Shown here: positions 1-7,265 of the stretch, in pieces
Layout of the letters: each line of letters opens with the position of its first letter
Numbering within the stretch: position 1 is the stretch's first letter
NCBI GenBank assembly: GCA_016937915.1
Contig: JAFGVR010000262.1
Span: 1 to 7,805, forward strand
Length of the DNA: 7,805 nucleotides
Reading direction: 5' to 3'
Origin: Campylobacterales bacterium
GTDB taxonomy: Bacteria; Campylobacterota; Campylobacteria; Campylobacterales; Sulfurimonadaceae
Translations under genes and position numbers: made by a program
Notes under the pieces: model-generated
Told to the model about the DNA's origin: nothing
Database searches by the model: none
What the model saw: only the letters and a program-made list of their open reading frames with translations

Positions 1-2
1 AA

Positions 3-584
3 AAAAATATAGATGTGAAAGTAGAGGCGTCCATACTTTCAAAATCTGGTGATAATAAAGTATATATCATTTTAGATGATGGTTTAGAAACTTTAAAAAT
101 ACTACTTTATATCCCATTTGAAAGGAATGTATCTGCTAAAATTACAATCACATATAGTGAAGATGAAGATGATGAGATAGTTTCTAAATTTGGTAATGCA
201 AGAGATGTATCTTTAGATCATGATTTAAATATAGTCTCTCAGATTATATCTGCGGGGATGAAAGAGGTATCCTCTATCTTATATATCAACAACAAACTAA
301 AAGATGTTTTTGGTAAAAAAAAGAGGGATAAAAGGGTACAAAAAATTGATCAAGAAGATAGAAAAAAGTTCACAATAAACACAAATGAATTAAGTGAGAT
401 AATACAAAGGGCAAATGATAAAGGAGCTGGTATAATAAAATGGACAACAACTCCAAATAAAAAAATCATATTAAAGTACACAGATAAAAAAGATGAGTAC
501 TATGGTTCTGAGGCTGAGACTAGTGTACATCTTTATTACGCATATATGTTAAAAAATCAAGAACCTTCAAAAAGGATTTTTTAA
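3..584 (+). CDS. Unrecognised protein, C-terminal part (5' end outside window)
   Basis: The reading frame is open to the left edge of the window, so the gene very probably begins upstream. A GTG at 15 is the first possible start inside the window, but no ribosome binding site precedes it. About 193 residues are visible. They are charged and soluble, with no membrane segment or signal peptide. An acidic stretch (SEDEDDE) lies in the first third, and a lysine/arginine-rich linker (GKKKRDKRVQK) in the middle separates two apparently folded parts. The C-terminal part (from about FTINTNELSEII onward) looks like a small alpha/beta domain. I do not recognise the family. The stop lies 3 nt before the start of the histidine kinase, so the two are probably co-transcribed. 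A role in the same signalling pathway is only an inference from that spacing. Confidence 0.7.
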   Translation, partial: KNIDVKVEASILSKSGDNKVYIILDDGLETLKILLYIPFERNVSAKITITYSEDEDDEIVSKFGNARDVSLDHDLNIVSQIISAGMKEVSSILYINNKLKDVFGKKKRDKRVQKIDQEDRKKFTINTNELSEIIQRANDKGAGIIKWTTTPNKKIILKYTDKKDEYYGSEAETSVHLYYAYMLKNQEPSKRIF

Positions 585-587
585 AAG

Positions 588-2027
588 ATGCTAAAGACTT
601 TTTTAGGAAAATTCATCTTCCTCTTTTGGGTTTTTTTTATGATAGTAACTATCCCTATATATTATTTTACAAATCATCAATTTAAAAATATTATAAAGAG
701 TTCTGAAGAAGAGAAAATAACAATAACTCTAAATACATTAAAGCCTATTATATCTTTTCATATTTTTTTTAACCAAGACAAAGAATTAGTGGAACTTTTA
801 GACAATATGTTTGAACATAGAGATATAACTTCTATAAAATTAGAAGATTTAGATGGTAACGCTATATATAAAAAATCTAGAAATAATGTAAGCAATAGAT
901 ATGCAATCACTTATGATAGTTTTATTTTAGATCCAGTTGATAAATCAAAAATTGCAAAAATTTACATACTTTATTCAAATGAGCATCTTTTAAAATTTAA
1001 TGATAGGATAATAATTGTTTTATTGTTTACTTTAGGATTTGCAGTTTGTGTATTTTTAACCGCTTTTTTTTATTTAAAAGGGGATTTGATAGCACTTAGA
1101 AAAATATCTGAAGCCCTAGAACAGTACGCAGTGACGAGTGATACAACTTTTATAATCCATCAAAGTAGAAGTAAAGAGATATCTACTATAGCCAAGATAG
1201 CTAATCAGATGTTTTTCAATATGGCTAAATACCTAGATGAACTAAAATCTTTTAATGGCCAACTTGAAAAAAAGGTTAAAGAGGAGATAGAAAAACAACA
1301 AAATCAAGAGAGATTGATGATACATCAATCACGCCAAGCAGCGATGGGTGAGATGCTAGAGTCCATAGCCCATCAATGGCGTCAACCTTTAAACATAATT
1401 GGACTTGCAACTGTAAATATGGATATGGAGTATAAATTTAAAACTCTTGATGATAAAAAGTTTGATGAAAAGATAGAGATAATATCTACAAATATAAATT
1501 ATATGTCAGATACTATAGATGATTTTAGAAATTTCTTAAATCCAAATAGAGAGATGAGGGAGTTTAATCCTAAAAAAAGTATAAATGATGTTTTTCATAT
1601 TTTAGATGCCCAACTTAAAAATTATGGAATAGTTTATAATATGGAAGATGATTGTGATTTTAATTTTTATGGTGTTGAAAATGAGTTTAAACAAGTGATG
1701 CTTATTTTGATAAATAACTCAAAAGATGCTATAAAAAGTTTAATGGGTAAAACCAACAAAGGTAAAATAGAGATAATTTTTAAATGTGAAGATAATCGTG
1801 GAATAATAGAACTTAGTGATAATGGAGGGGGGATAAAAGATGATATTATCAACTCAATATTTGATGCTTATTTTACAACTAAGTTTAATGCAAAAGGTAC
1901 TGGTATAGGGCTGTATTTAGCTAAAAATATAATAGAATCAAGAATGGATGGAGTCTTGAGTGTAAAAAATATAGATGGTGGATGCTGTTTTATTATAGAT
2001 ATACCTATAGCTGGTGATAACTCATAG
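588..2027 (+). CDS. Membrane-bound sensor histidine kinase
   Basis: This 479-aa protein should sense an extracytoplasmic signal and autophosphorylate for transfer to a response regulator. Transmembrane segments lie at about residues 7-27 and 141-163 and flank a periplasmic region of about 110 residues. A linker follows (about 164-215), then a coiled coil (about 216-248). The phospho-acceptor H-box is AHQWRQPL with His262, a form very common in Campylobacterota kinases. The ATP-binding domain shows the N-box with NNSKDA (376-381), the G1 box DNGGG (411-415), the F-box region around DAYFTTKF (426-433) and the G2 box GTGIGL (437-442). All key residues for activity are present. The ATG follows the upstream stop by 3 nt. 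AAGGA at 572-576 is a weak, slightly distant ribosome binding site, consistent with translational coupling. No response regulator gene follows, and the next 670 bases are degraded. The periplasmic domain is too divergent to name its ligand. Confidence 0.93.
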   Translation: MLKTFLGKFIFLFWVFFMIVTIPIYYFTNHQFKNIIKSSEEEKITITLNTLKPIISFHIFFNQDKELVELLDNMFEHRDITSIKLEDLDGNAIYKKSRNNVSNRYAITYDSFILDPVDKSKIAKIYILYSNEHLLKFNDRIIIVLLFTLGFAVCVFLTAFFYLKGDLIALRKISEALEQYAVTSDTTFIIHQSRSKEISTIAKIANQMFFNMAKYLDELKSFNGQLEKKVKEEIEKQQNQERLMIHQSRQAAMGEMLESIAHQWRQPLNIIGLATVNMDMEYKFKTLDDKKFDEKIEIISTNINYMSDTIDDFRNFLNPNREMREFNPKKSINDVFHILDAQLKNYGIVYNMEDDCDFNFYGVENEFKQVMLILINNSKDAIKSLMGKTNKGKIEIIFKCEDNRGIIELSDNGGGIKDDIINSIFDAYFTTKFNAKGTGIGLYLAKNIIESRMDGVLSVKNIDGGCCFIIDIPIAGDNS

Positions 2028-2166
2028 TATCTTGTAATCGATAAGCAATCTTGGTTTTATACACTTCTAAGTATGAAATCAGAAATAGAATATAACTACA
2101 TCCTCTTAATGGGGTAGTGTTCCAAATTCTGTGTCAGCATTGGATAATTCCTAAAATTGTATCATA

Positions 2167-2187
2167 AAAATGCTAGCAAATGGCATT

Positions 2188-2189
<2 letters not shown>
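2167..2189 (-). terminator. Terminator-like hairpin after the transposase remnant
   Basis: AAAATGC (2167-2173) and GCATTTT (2183-2189) form a perfect 7-bp inverted repeat with a 9-nt loop. Read on the minus strand, the second arm runs into five T residues just after the transposase stop codon. This is the arrangement of an intrinsic terminator for the IS transposase. The stem is AT-rich, so strength is uncertain. Confidence 0.4.
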
Positions 2190-2382
<193 letters not shown>

Positions 2383-2699
2383 TTATCGGCAAAAAGCTGG
2401 ACTGAAAATAATAGAAAAAATAAACGAAAATAGAGAGAGAGGTGTAAACATTTCATACGAGAACCTTTCAGTTATGAACTCGTTATACTCCAATATTTCG
2501 AATTTTTATACCAATATAAAATAAAAGCATAAATATGATAAGAATTTACTATTTATCTTGATGTTAGAGATTGGAATTGTGAGCTAATAAATAAGGCTAT
2601 TTAAAAGATTAAAATATTGAAAAGTTGTCAAAAGAAGATGTTGAATATCATATTAAAAAATTGGTGCAAATCATAGAAGATATAGCAAACAGTACTAAA
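2383..2699. other. Degraded region with short broken reading frames, no intact gene
   Basis: No intact gene is visible here. Three short + strand stretches look protein-like but lack credible starts or are broken by stops. 2380-2524 reads SNYRQKAGLKIIEKINENRE and continues to a TAA. 2542-2601 reads EFTIYLDVRDWNCELINKAI between stops. 2613-2699 reads on in another frame as IEKLSKEDVEYHIKKLVQII. The frames change between segments, as expected for decayed remnants of one or more genes. I cannot name a family. No tRNA, repeat array or convincing promoter is seen. Confidence 0.4.
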
Positions 2700-3863
2700 T
2701 TATTTAACCGATTTTTGAAGGGCATATTTTGTAACAATTGGACCAAATATCTCAAAAATGACAGTAGTACCTAAAATGACTGGTAAAATAATATGCGTGT
2801 AATCATCATATCTTTGAGAAGCTATAAGTGCCATACCTATAGCTACTCAAGCTTGTGGTATAAGAGCTAGACCAATCCATCTCTCTATATTTTTTTCAGA
2901 CCCACTAACTTTTGCACCTAATCTTGCACCAAAATAAAATCCAACTATTCTAGCAACTATATAAAATAGACCTATCACCCCTATATCGCTTATAGTTTCA
3001 AGCTCTAGTGATGCCCCAGCAAGTAAAAAAAACATTATCATAAAAGGCCACTGGATATTTTCTATAGCGTGCAATGCCCTTGTATGGTGAGTTGCAAAAG
3101 TGCTAACAGCACTCCCCATAGCCATGGTGGCTAGTATAGGTGAGAGTTCAAGATACTGAGCTATCCCTGTAATTAAAAATACACTTCCCAAAGCCTCTAC
3201 CATACTGGGTTCTCCTGGTTGAATCCTACCATTTATCTTTGCGATTGGGTATCCAAATGCATAACCTAAAAAAAGGCTTCCAAATATCTCAACAACTCCA
3301 CTTGCAAACACCATATGTAAACCGCTTTGTCCACTTGCATTTATAATAGCTAGAACCAAACTAAACAAAAACATTGCCAAAATATCATCAAGTGCAACAA
3401 TAGAGATAAGTGTTGTGGAAAAGCTATTTTTAATATTTAATTCACTTACAACTTCATAAACTGCAGCTGGTGCGGTAGCGGATGCGATACTTGCAAGTAT
3501 AAATGCAACAGGGAGTGGTAAACCAATAGATACAAGAACGACAGCAATTAATATAAAAGATAGTAATACTTTTCCAAGTGCGATTGAGAAAACAACTTTA
3601 CCAGACTTTTTGAGTTCATCATATGTAAATTGATGTCCTATCAAAAAACCTACCATCCCAAGAGCGATAGATGTTATAACATGAAACCATTCATTTATAA
3701 ATACTTCAGGGAGAAGGTTAGCTGCACTTGGCCCAATTACTATACCGATAACTATCAATATAGTCACTCTTGGGATGGATATTCTCTTAGCAAGAAAATC
3801 AGCCCCAAGCCCTAAAAAGAATATAAAGCCGATAGATATTATAAGTTCAGAATATGTGTTCAT
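2700..3863 (-). pseudogene. CPA2-family cation/proton antiporter, interrupted by one in-frame TGA
   Basis: The predicted product is an inner-membrane Na+(K+)/H+ antiporter of the sodium/hydrogen exchanger superfamily. Residues 1-338 are strongly hydrophobic with about ten membrane segments. They include the family's ASATAPAA stretch (about 127-134) and the acidic pair Asp159-Asp160 in ALDDI, the expected ion-binding site. Translation stops at TGA (2847-2849) within the last membrane helix, after GLALIPQA. The same frame then continues as VAIGMALIASQRYDDYTHII and on for 48 residues in total to a TAA at 2700-2702. Homologues usually have Gly after PQA, so one G-to-T change (GGA to TGA) explains the stop. 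If the stop is real, the product loses the final helix or helices and is probably inactive or impaired. The start ATG (3861-3863) lacks a ribosome binding site but lies just below an extended -10 promoter. Alternative: a sequencing error in an intact 387-aa gene. Confidence 0.88.
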
Positions 3864-3872
3864 TTATAAAAG

Positions 3873-3881
3873 ATTATATCA
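3873..3881 (-). promoter_or_regulatory. Extended -10 promoter for the antiporter gene
   Basis: The minus strand reads TGATATAAT, a perfect extended -10 element (TGnTATAAT). Transcription would be expected to start around 3865-3867, only 2-4 nt before the ATG at 3863, giving a nearly leaderless mRNA. That agrees with the missing ribosome binding site. No clear TTGACA-like -35 hexamer is present, which is normal for Campylobacterota promoters. Confidence 0.5.
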
Positions 3882-3884
3882 AAG

Positions 3885-3900
3885 TGCTACTTAAGTGGCA
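3885..3900. promoter_or_regulatory. 16-bp near-palindrome, possible operator between antiporter and hsp20
   Basis: TGCTAC-TTAA-GTGGCA is an inverted repeat with one mismatched pair around a self-complementary TTAA centre. It sits 6 bp upstream of the antiporter's -10 element, in the -35/spacer zone, and about 18 bp upstream of a candidate hsp20 -10. A dimeric regulator bound here could act on both divergent genes. It does not match the CIRCE (HrcA) or HAIR (HspR) consensus, so no regulator is assigned. Confidence 0.35.
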
Positions 3901-3917
3901 GAACTTTACCCATCATA

Positions 3918-3923
3918 TATATT
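3918..3923 (+). promoter_or_regulatory. Candidate -10 box of the hsp20 promoter
   Basis: TATATT lies 53 nt upstream of the hsp20 ATG within an AT-rich run, with no recognisable -35 box. It is the best -10 match on the + strand in this intergenic region. Transcription would begin near 3930 and give a leader of about 47 nt. The AT-rich context makes chance matches likely. Confidence 0.3.
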
Positions 3924-3948
3924 AAACTTCTACTCGAAATAAAACAAA

Positions 3949-3962
3949 GCACCAAAAGGTGC
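3949..3962 (+). promoter_or_regulatory. Hairpin immediately upstream of the hsp20 ribosome binding site
   Basis: GCACC-AAAA-GGTGC is a perfect 5-bp GC-rich stem with a 4-nt loop. It ends directly before the AAAAGGAG ribosome binding site (3963-3970). In addition, CTTCT (3927-3931) can pair with AGGAG (3966-3970) including one G-U pair, which would fold the ribosome binding site into an outer helix around the hairpin. Heat-shock genes of this family often carry RNA thermometers. This could be a small one, but the outer helix depends on where transcription starts. Confidence 0.35.
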
Positions 3963-3976
3963 AAAAGGAGCTTAAA

Positions 3977-4402
3977 ATGTTAATTACACCATACAATCCA
4001 TTTAGAGAGATTAGAGAGTTGGAAAACAGACTTTTTGGACGCCACAACATCCAAAAAACTGAGCAAGGGGTTAGTGCGTTTACTCCGAGTGTAAATACTA
4101 GAGAGGGTGAGTATGCTTATCATGTTGATGTTGATTTGCCAGGTGTAAAAAAAGAGGATATTAACATAGATTTAAAAGACAATATCTTAACTATAAGTGG
4201 TGAGAGAAACTTCAAAGAGGAAGTTAAAGAAGAGGATTATTACAAAGTTGAAACAAGCTTTGGTAAGTTCTCAAGAAGTTTCACACTACCTGAAGATGCA
4301 GATGTTGAAAATATAAACGCAAGTAGCGATGCGGGTGTACTTGAAGTTGTGATACCAAAACTAGCAAAACCTAAAAATATAACAAGAATTGAAATCAAAT
4401 AG
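3977..4402 (+). CDS. hsp20: Small heat-shock protein, Hsp20/alpha-crystallin family
   Basis: This is an ATP-independent holdase chaperone of the cytoplasm. It binds unfolding proteins under heat or other stress and passes them to DnaK/ClpB. At 141 aa it has the normal length. A short N-terminal arm (PYNPFREIRELENRLF, 5-20) precedes the alpha-crystallin domain (about 35-130). Family features include the VDLPGVKKEDI segment (52-62), LTISGER (71-77) and the closing A-x-x-x-x-GVLEVVIPK motif (115-128). The C-terminal IEI (138-140) is the I-x-I motif used for oligomer assembly. I chose the ATG at 3977 because AAAAGGAG (3963-3970) sits 6 nt before it. An in-frame GTG at 3959 would place the ribosome binding site inside the gene and lacks support. 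A hairpin follows the stop and separates it from a small membrane-protein gene. Confidence 0.95.
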   Translation: MLITPYNPFREIRELENRLFGRHNIQKTEQGVSAFTPSVNTREGEYAYHVDVDLPGVKKEDINIDLKDNILTISGERNFKEEVKEEDYYKVETSFGKFSRSFTLPEDADVENINASSDAGVLEVVIPKLAKPKNITRIEIK

Positions 4403-4423
4403 AGTGAAGAGCATCTTCACTCT
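4401..4423 (+). terminator. Perfect 10-bp hairpin after hsp20 (terminator or mRNA processing/stability element)
   Basis: AGAGTGAAGA (4401-4410) and TCTTCACTCT (4414-4423) are exact reverse complements with a 3-nt loop GCA, overlapping the last two bases of the hsp20 stop codon. The downstream sequence ATTATATATG is AT-rich but not a true T-tract, so termination may be partial. Partial readthrough would reduce, rather than abolish, expression of the 64-aa gene that starts 23 nt later. Confidence 0.6.
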
Positions 4424-4446
4424 ATTATATATGTAGGAGGTTTGAA

Positions 4447-4641
4447 ATGGAATCAATATCGATGATATTGGTGATTTTTTTACTTTTTATATATGTTGTA
4501 AGTGTCTTTATATTGACCCATTTTTATGAGATAAGATACGCTTTTTTTGAAATTTTTAGTAATTTAGGGATAAAGTTTATAGGTAAAAAAACAAAATACA
4601 GAGTAACTGATTTTGAAAAATTTGAACAAAAAGATAATTGA
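4447..4641 (+). CDS. Small single-pass membrane protein, unknown function
   Basis: The 64-aa product has one hydrophobic segment (about residues 5-25: SMILVIFLLFIYVVSVFILT). A cytoplasm-like basic/acidic tail follows, containing FIGKKTKYR and ending DFEKFEQKDN. The gene is supported by a strong ribosome binding site, TAGGAGG (4434-4440), 6 nt before the ATG. It follows hsp20 on the same strand, separated only by the hairpin at 4401-4423, so it may be expressed by readthrough from the hsp20 promoter. It ends with TGA, which shows that TGA is read as a stop here. I do not recognise a family. The length and composition are consistent with a membrane-stress or complex-associated small protein, but this is inference. 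Confidence 0.7.
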   Translation: MESISMILVIFLLFIYVVSVFILTHFYEIRYAFFEIFSNLGIKFIGKKTKYRVTDFEKFEQKDN

Positions 4642-4750
4642 TTCTCTATAACTTGTGCTAAAATTTTCACCCCCTTTATAGTCAAAGAGAAGCCCTATTT
4701 ACTAAAGCCTATTTTTAATTTTAAGTGGATCTTATTTTAGGATTATAAGC

Positions 4751-5350
4751 TTGCATAAAATGTTATATGAGAAGATAACTGATGCCCTTGTAAAAGATGG
4801 GTATATTGTTATTGATGATGCGTTTGATAGGTATATGGCAACTGAGTTGTTCAAATATGTAAAAGGTGAGAGTGAGTTTAAAAGAGCTGGTATCTCCACT
4901 GGAAATGAACTTCATATAGACGGTGATAGAAGAAGAGATAAAATCAACTGGCTAGATGAAGATGATGGGATTCAAAGTAAGTTTTTGGATTTTGCAAAAG
5001 GTTTGCAAGAGTACTTAAATAGAGAGCTTTTTTTGTGCCTCTCATATTATGAAGCTCATTTTGCTATATATGAAAATGGTGCTTTTTATGAGAAGCATCT
5101 TGATTGTTTTAAAAATTTTAAAAATAGAGTAGTTACTACAGTTTTTTATATGAATGAAAATTGGAGTGATGGAGACGGTGGGGAGCTTATAGTTTATGAT
5201 GAAAATGATAAGTTTCTAAAAAAAGTTGAACCGTTATTCAATACATTGGTGGTATTTTTAAGTGAAAAGTTTCCACATGAAGTACTAAAAGCAAATGCTA
5301 AAAGATACTCCATAGCTGGATGGTTTAGGGTTGATAAGATTGGAGCTTAA
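4751..5350 (+). CDS. 2-oxoglutarate/Fe(II)-dependent dioxygenase, prolyl 4-hydroxylase (EGLN/SM-20)-like
   Basis: This family uses Fe(II), O2 and 2-oxoglutarate to hydroxylate a substrate, often a prolyl residue in a protein. The double-stranded beta-helix core shows the metal ligands His116 and Asp118 (EKHLD) and His176 (FPHEV). Arg185 (KRYSIAGWFR), nine residues later, is the expected 2-oxoglutarate anchor. The RRDKINWLD stretch (61-69) matches the RxDxxxW motif typical of the EGLN/SM-20 branch. FYMNENWSDGDGGEL (132-145) is also characteristic. The 199-aa length fits bacterial members. The start is uncertain: TTG at 4751 has AGGA (4739-4742) 8 nt upstream, whereas ATG at 4760 lies 17 nt away and would give 196 aa. 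No ribosomal-protein or EF-Tu gene is nearby to suggest a substrate. The gene ends 7 bp from the convergent chemoreceptor gene. Confidence 0.88.
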   Translation: MHKMLYEKITDALVKDGYIVIDDAFDRYMATELFKYVKGESEFKRAGISTGNELHIDGDRRRDKINWLDEDDGIQSKFLDFAKGLQEYLNRELFLCLSYYEAHFAIYENGAFYEKHLDCFKNFKNRVVTTVFYMNENWSDGDGGELIVYDENDKFLKKVEPLFNTLVVFLSEKFPHEVLKANAKRYSIAGWFRVDKIGA

Positions 5351-5357
5351 AAAGTTA

Positions 5358-7265
5358 TCAAGTTTTAAACTCATTTAGTTTAGCGTTTAGATTCTCACTT
5401 GTAGATTCTAACTCTTTTCCAAGTTTTTCAAGCTCAGATGATATTTTCTTTGTATTTTGTGTAGCTTGAAGAGCTTTTTGCATTAAATCATATAATGATG
5501 TTACTTTACCTGCTACAAAAACTGTTTTTTGAGAAGATTCTTTTGAAGCTTTAAGTGTAATCTCAGCAGCATTTTTAGAGCTATCAAGTATCTCAAGCAT
5601 CGATTCTGTTCTTTTTGTTAGTGAATCTATCTCATCACTATTTTTATTCATCTCAGTAGATATATCTTGAACATTTTGAACAACTACCATAACTGTAGCA
5701 TCTATGTCACCTATACTTCTTTGAGTTTTTTCAGCTAACTGTCTTACTTCATCTGCAACAACAGCGAATCCTCTACCATGCTCACCAGCTCTTGCAGCTT
5801 CTATCGCTGCATTTAGAGCTAAGAGATTTGTTTGATCAGCTATATCTTTTATTATACCTAGGATATTTTTAATATCATTTGCCTGAGCGGCTAAAGAACT
5901 TATTCTATTTGCAAGTTCATGCTCTTTTTGGCTATCTTCATGTATTTTATCTATAACATCTCTACTTATCTCTTCAAGTTGTGTAAGAACATCATAGCTT
6001 TTTAAAACATCACTTGATGTGTTGTTTGCAAGCTCTTCAGATATCTCAAGTTCGTTTTTAGCATCTAAAGTTAATTGACTAGATTTATCAACTGCACCAA
6101 GTTGTTCAGTAGATAATTTGTCTATGTTTTTAGAATCAGACATGATTGATATACTAAGAGATTTATTTGCATGAGCTATAGTTTTTATCTCTTGAGTTAG
6201 GTTTTGTATTATCTCTATAAATCTATTTATATAAAAACTCACTTCACCAATCTCATCTTTACTTATTATAGGAAGTCTTTGTGTTAAATCTCCATTACCT
6301 TGAGAAAGCTCTTTTACAAGGTTAGTTAAGTTACTTATCGGTTTTCTAACTAACATAGATATACTGAATATAAGGATTATTAAAACTATGATATCTATTG
6401 TACCCATTGCGATTAGTTGAACCATCAATGAATTTTTAGATATATCTATAGATTTATTTACTATGCTTAAATCTTTACCAACTATTATGTAACCTATTGT
6501 TTGGTTTTCAAAATCTTTCATTGGTATTGTTCTTACAAAATAGTTATCGGTATTAAAACCTTTTTTAAATTCTTCGTAAGTTTTTCCATTTAACTCTTTT
6601 AAGAATCTTTGATCAATTGTATCTTCTTGCTGAGTTAGAAGCATACCAGCAAGTCTAATCTGTTTTTTAGAGTTTAATAGATCAACTGAAGCTTCAGCTT
6701 TTTTATTTAAAACAACCAACACAGAAGAGTTTATAGCTTCTCTTGCATCCTTTACAACAGAATTAAATCCCTGCATAAATTCAATAGAGCCTATGTATTG
6801 ACCATCTTTTGTAATAGGTGCCAACCCTCTTATGGTTGGACCAGCTTTTCCTATCTCTATAGCAGCAAATGGTTTATTTGTTTTTTTAACTTCTAAAATA
6901 GTATGTCTAAAACCACTTAAGTCATCACCATTTTTAGTTGGTGCCCATGCCCTTAGAAAACTATGAACATTTGCGTCATGAATATGTATTTTTACATTTT
7001 TGAATTTTGTATTATTTTTAAATTCATCCAATAAAATTTTAGATTCATCTAATGCTCTTTCTTTATCATTTTCAAATAGTGCATCTCTTAGAATAGAGTT
7101 ATTTGATAACATTATCGCATTTGTTATCCCAACAGAGTATTTCTCATCTAATGAATTTCCTATATAGTGTTCAATACTTTTTGATTCCTTGGCATATACA
7201 TCATTTTCTATCTCATTTATATTTTGAAGAGCTGTAAAATATATAATTAAAAACCCTATAACCAT
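5358..7265 (-). CDS. Methyl-accepting chemotaxis protein with periplasmic double-Cache (dCache_3-like) sensor
   Basis: This transmembrane chemoreceptor controls CheA/CheW and so the flagellar motor. From the ATG at 7265 it has 635 residues. It shows a shortened first hydrophobic segment (1-13) and a periplasmic sensor (about 20-280) with [14 protein letters not shown] (94-107) and [11 protein letters not shown] (113-123), the signature of dCache_3-type domains. The second membrane helix spans 283-306, followed by HAMP (about 307-358) and a long cytoplasmic coiled coil. The conserved hairpin tip [20 protein letters not shown] (474-493) continues [21 protein letters not shown]. The C-terminus (NEFKT) lacks a CheR-binding pentapeptide. 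No ribosome binding site precedes the 7265 ATG. The same frame upstream encodes [18 protein letters not shown], the expected basic N-terminus and start of the first membrane helix, with no start codon before a TAA. See the frameshift entry at 7266-7327. The ligand cannot be told from sequence; small organic acids are common for Cache sensors. Confidence 0.92.
   Translation of the reverse strand: MVIGFLIIYFTALQNINEIENDVYAKESKSIEHYIGNSLDEKYSVGITNAIMLSNNSILRDALFENDKERALDESKILLDEFKNNTKFKNVKIHIHDANVHSFLRAWAPTKNGDDLSGFRHTILEVKKTNKPFAAIEIGKAGPTIRGLAPITKDGQYIGSIEFMQGFNSVVKDAREAINSSVLVVLNKKAEASVDLLNSKKQIRLAGMLLTQQEDTIDQRFLKELNGKTYEEFKKGFNTDNYFVRTIPMKDFENQTIGYIIVGKDLSIVNKSIDISKNSLMVQLIAMGTIDIIVLIILIFSISMLVRKPISNLTNLVKELSQGNGDLTQRLPIISKDEIGEVSFYINRFIEIIQNLTQEIKTIAHANKSLSISIMSDSKNIDKLSTEQLGAVDKSSQLTLDAKNELEISEELANNTSSDVLKSYDVLTQLEEISRDVIDKIHEDSQKEHELANRISSLAAQANDIKNILGIIKDIADQTNLLALNAAIEAARAGEHGRGFAVVADEVRQLAEKTQRSIGDIDATVMVVVQNVQDISTEMNKNSDEIDSLTKRTESMLEILDSSKNAAEITLKASKESSQKTVFVAGKVTSLYDLMQKALQATQNTKKISSELEKLGKELESTSENLNAKLNEFKT

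Noticed and set aside
1667..1852. 61-residue minus-strand frame inside the histidine kinase
   Set aside because: It lies opposite the well-conserved ATP-binding domain, has no ribosome binding site and is low-complexity Ser/Ile/Leu-rich. It is a shadow frame.
2847..2849. TGA in the antiporter as a selenocysteine or recoded glycine codon
   Set aside because: Antiporters have no known selenocysteine at this place, no convincing SECIS hairpin is seen after the codon, and another gene in the window ends with TGA. A point mutation or sequencing error is simpler.
3630..3815. 61-residue + strand frame inside the antiporter
   Set aside because: It is antisense to conserved membrane helices of the antiporter and has no start signal. 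It is a shadow frame.
3881..3907. CIRCE or HAIR heat-shock operator upstream of hsp20
   Set aside because: The inverted repeat has a 4-nt TTAA centre and TGCTAC arms. CIRCE needs TTAGCACTC with a 9-nt spacer, and HAIR needs CTTGAGT with a 7-nt spacer.
5340..5380. Bidirectional terminator between the convergent dioxygenase and chemoreceptor genes
   Set aside because: The AT-rich sequence contains mirror-like repeats (AAAAGTT/AAGTTTT) but these do not pair as a stable hairpin.
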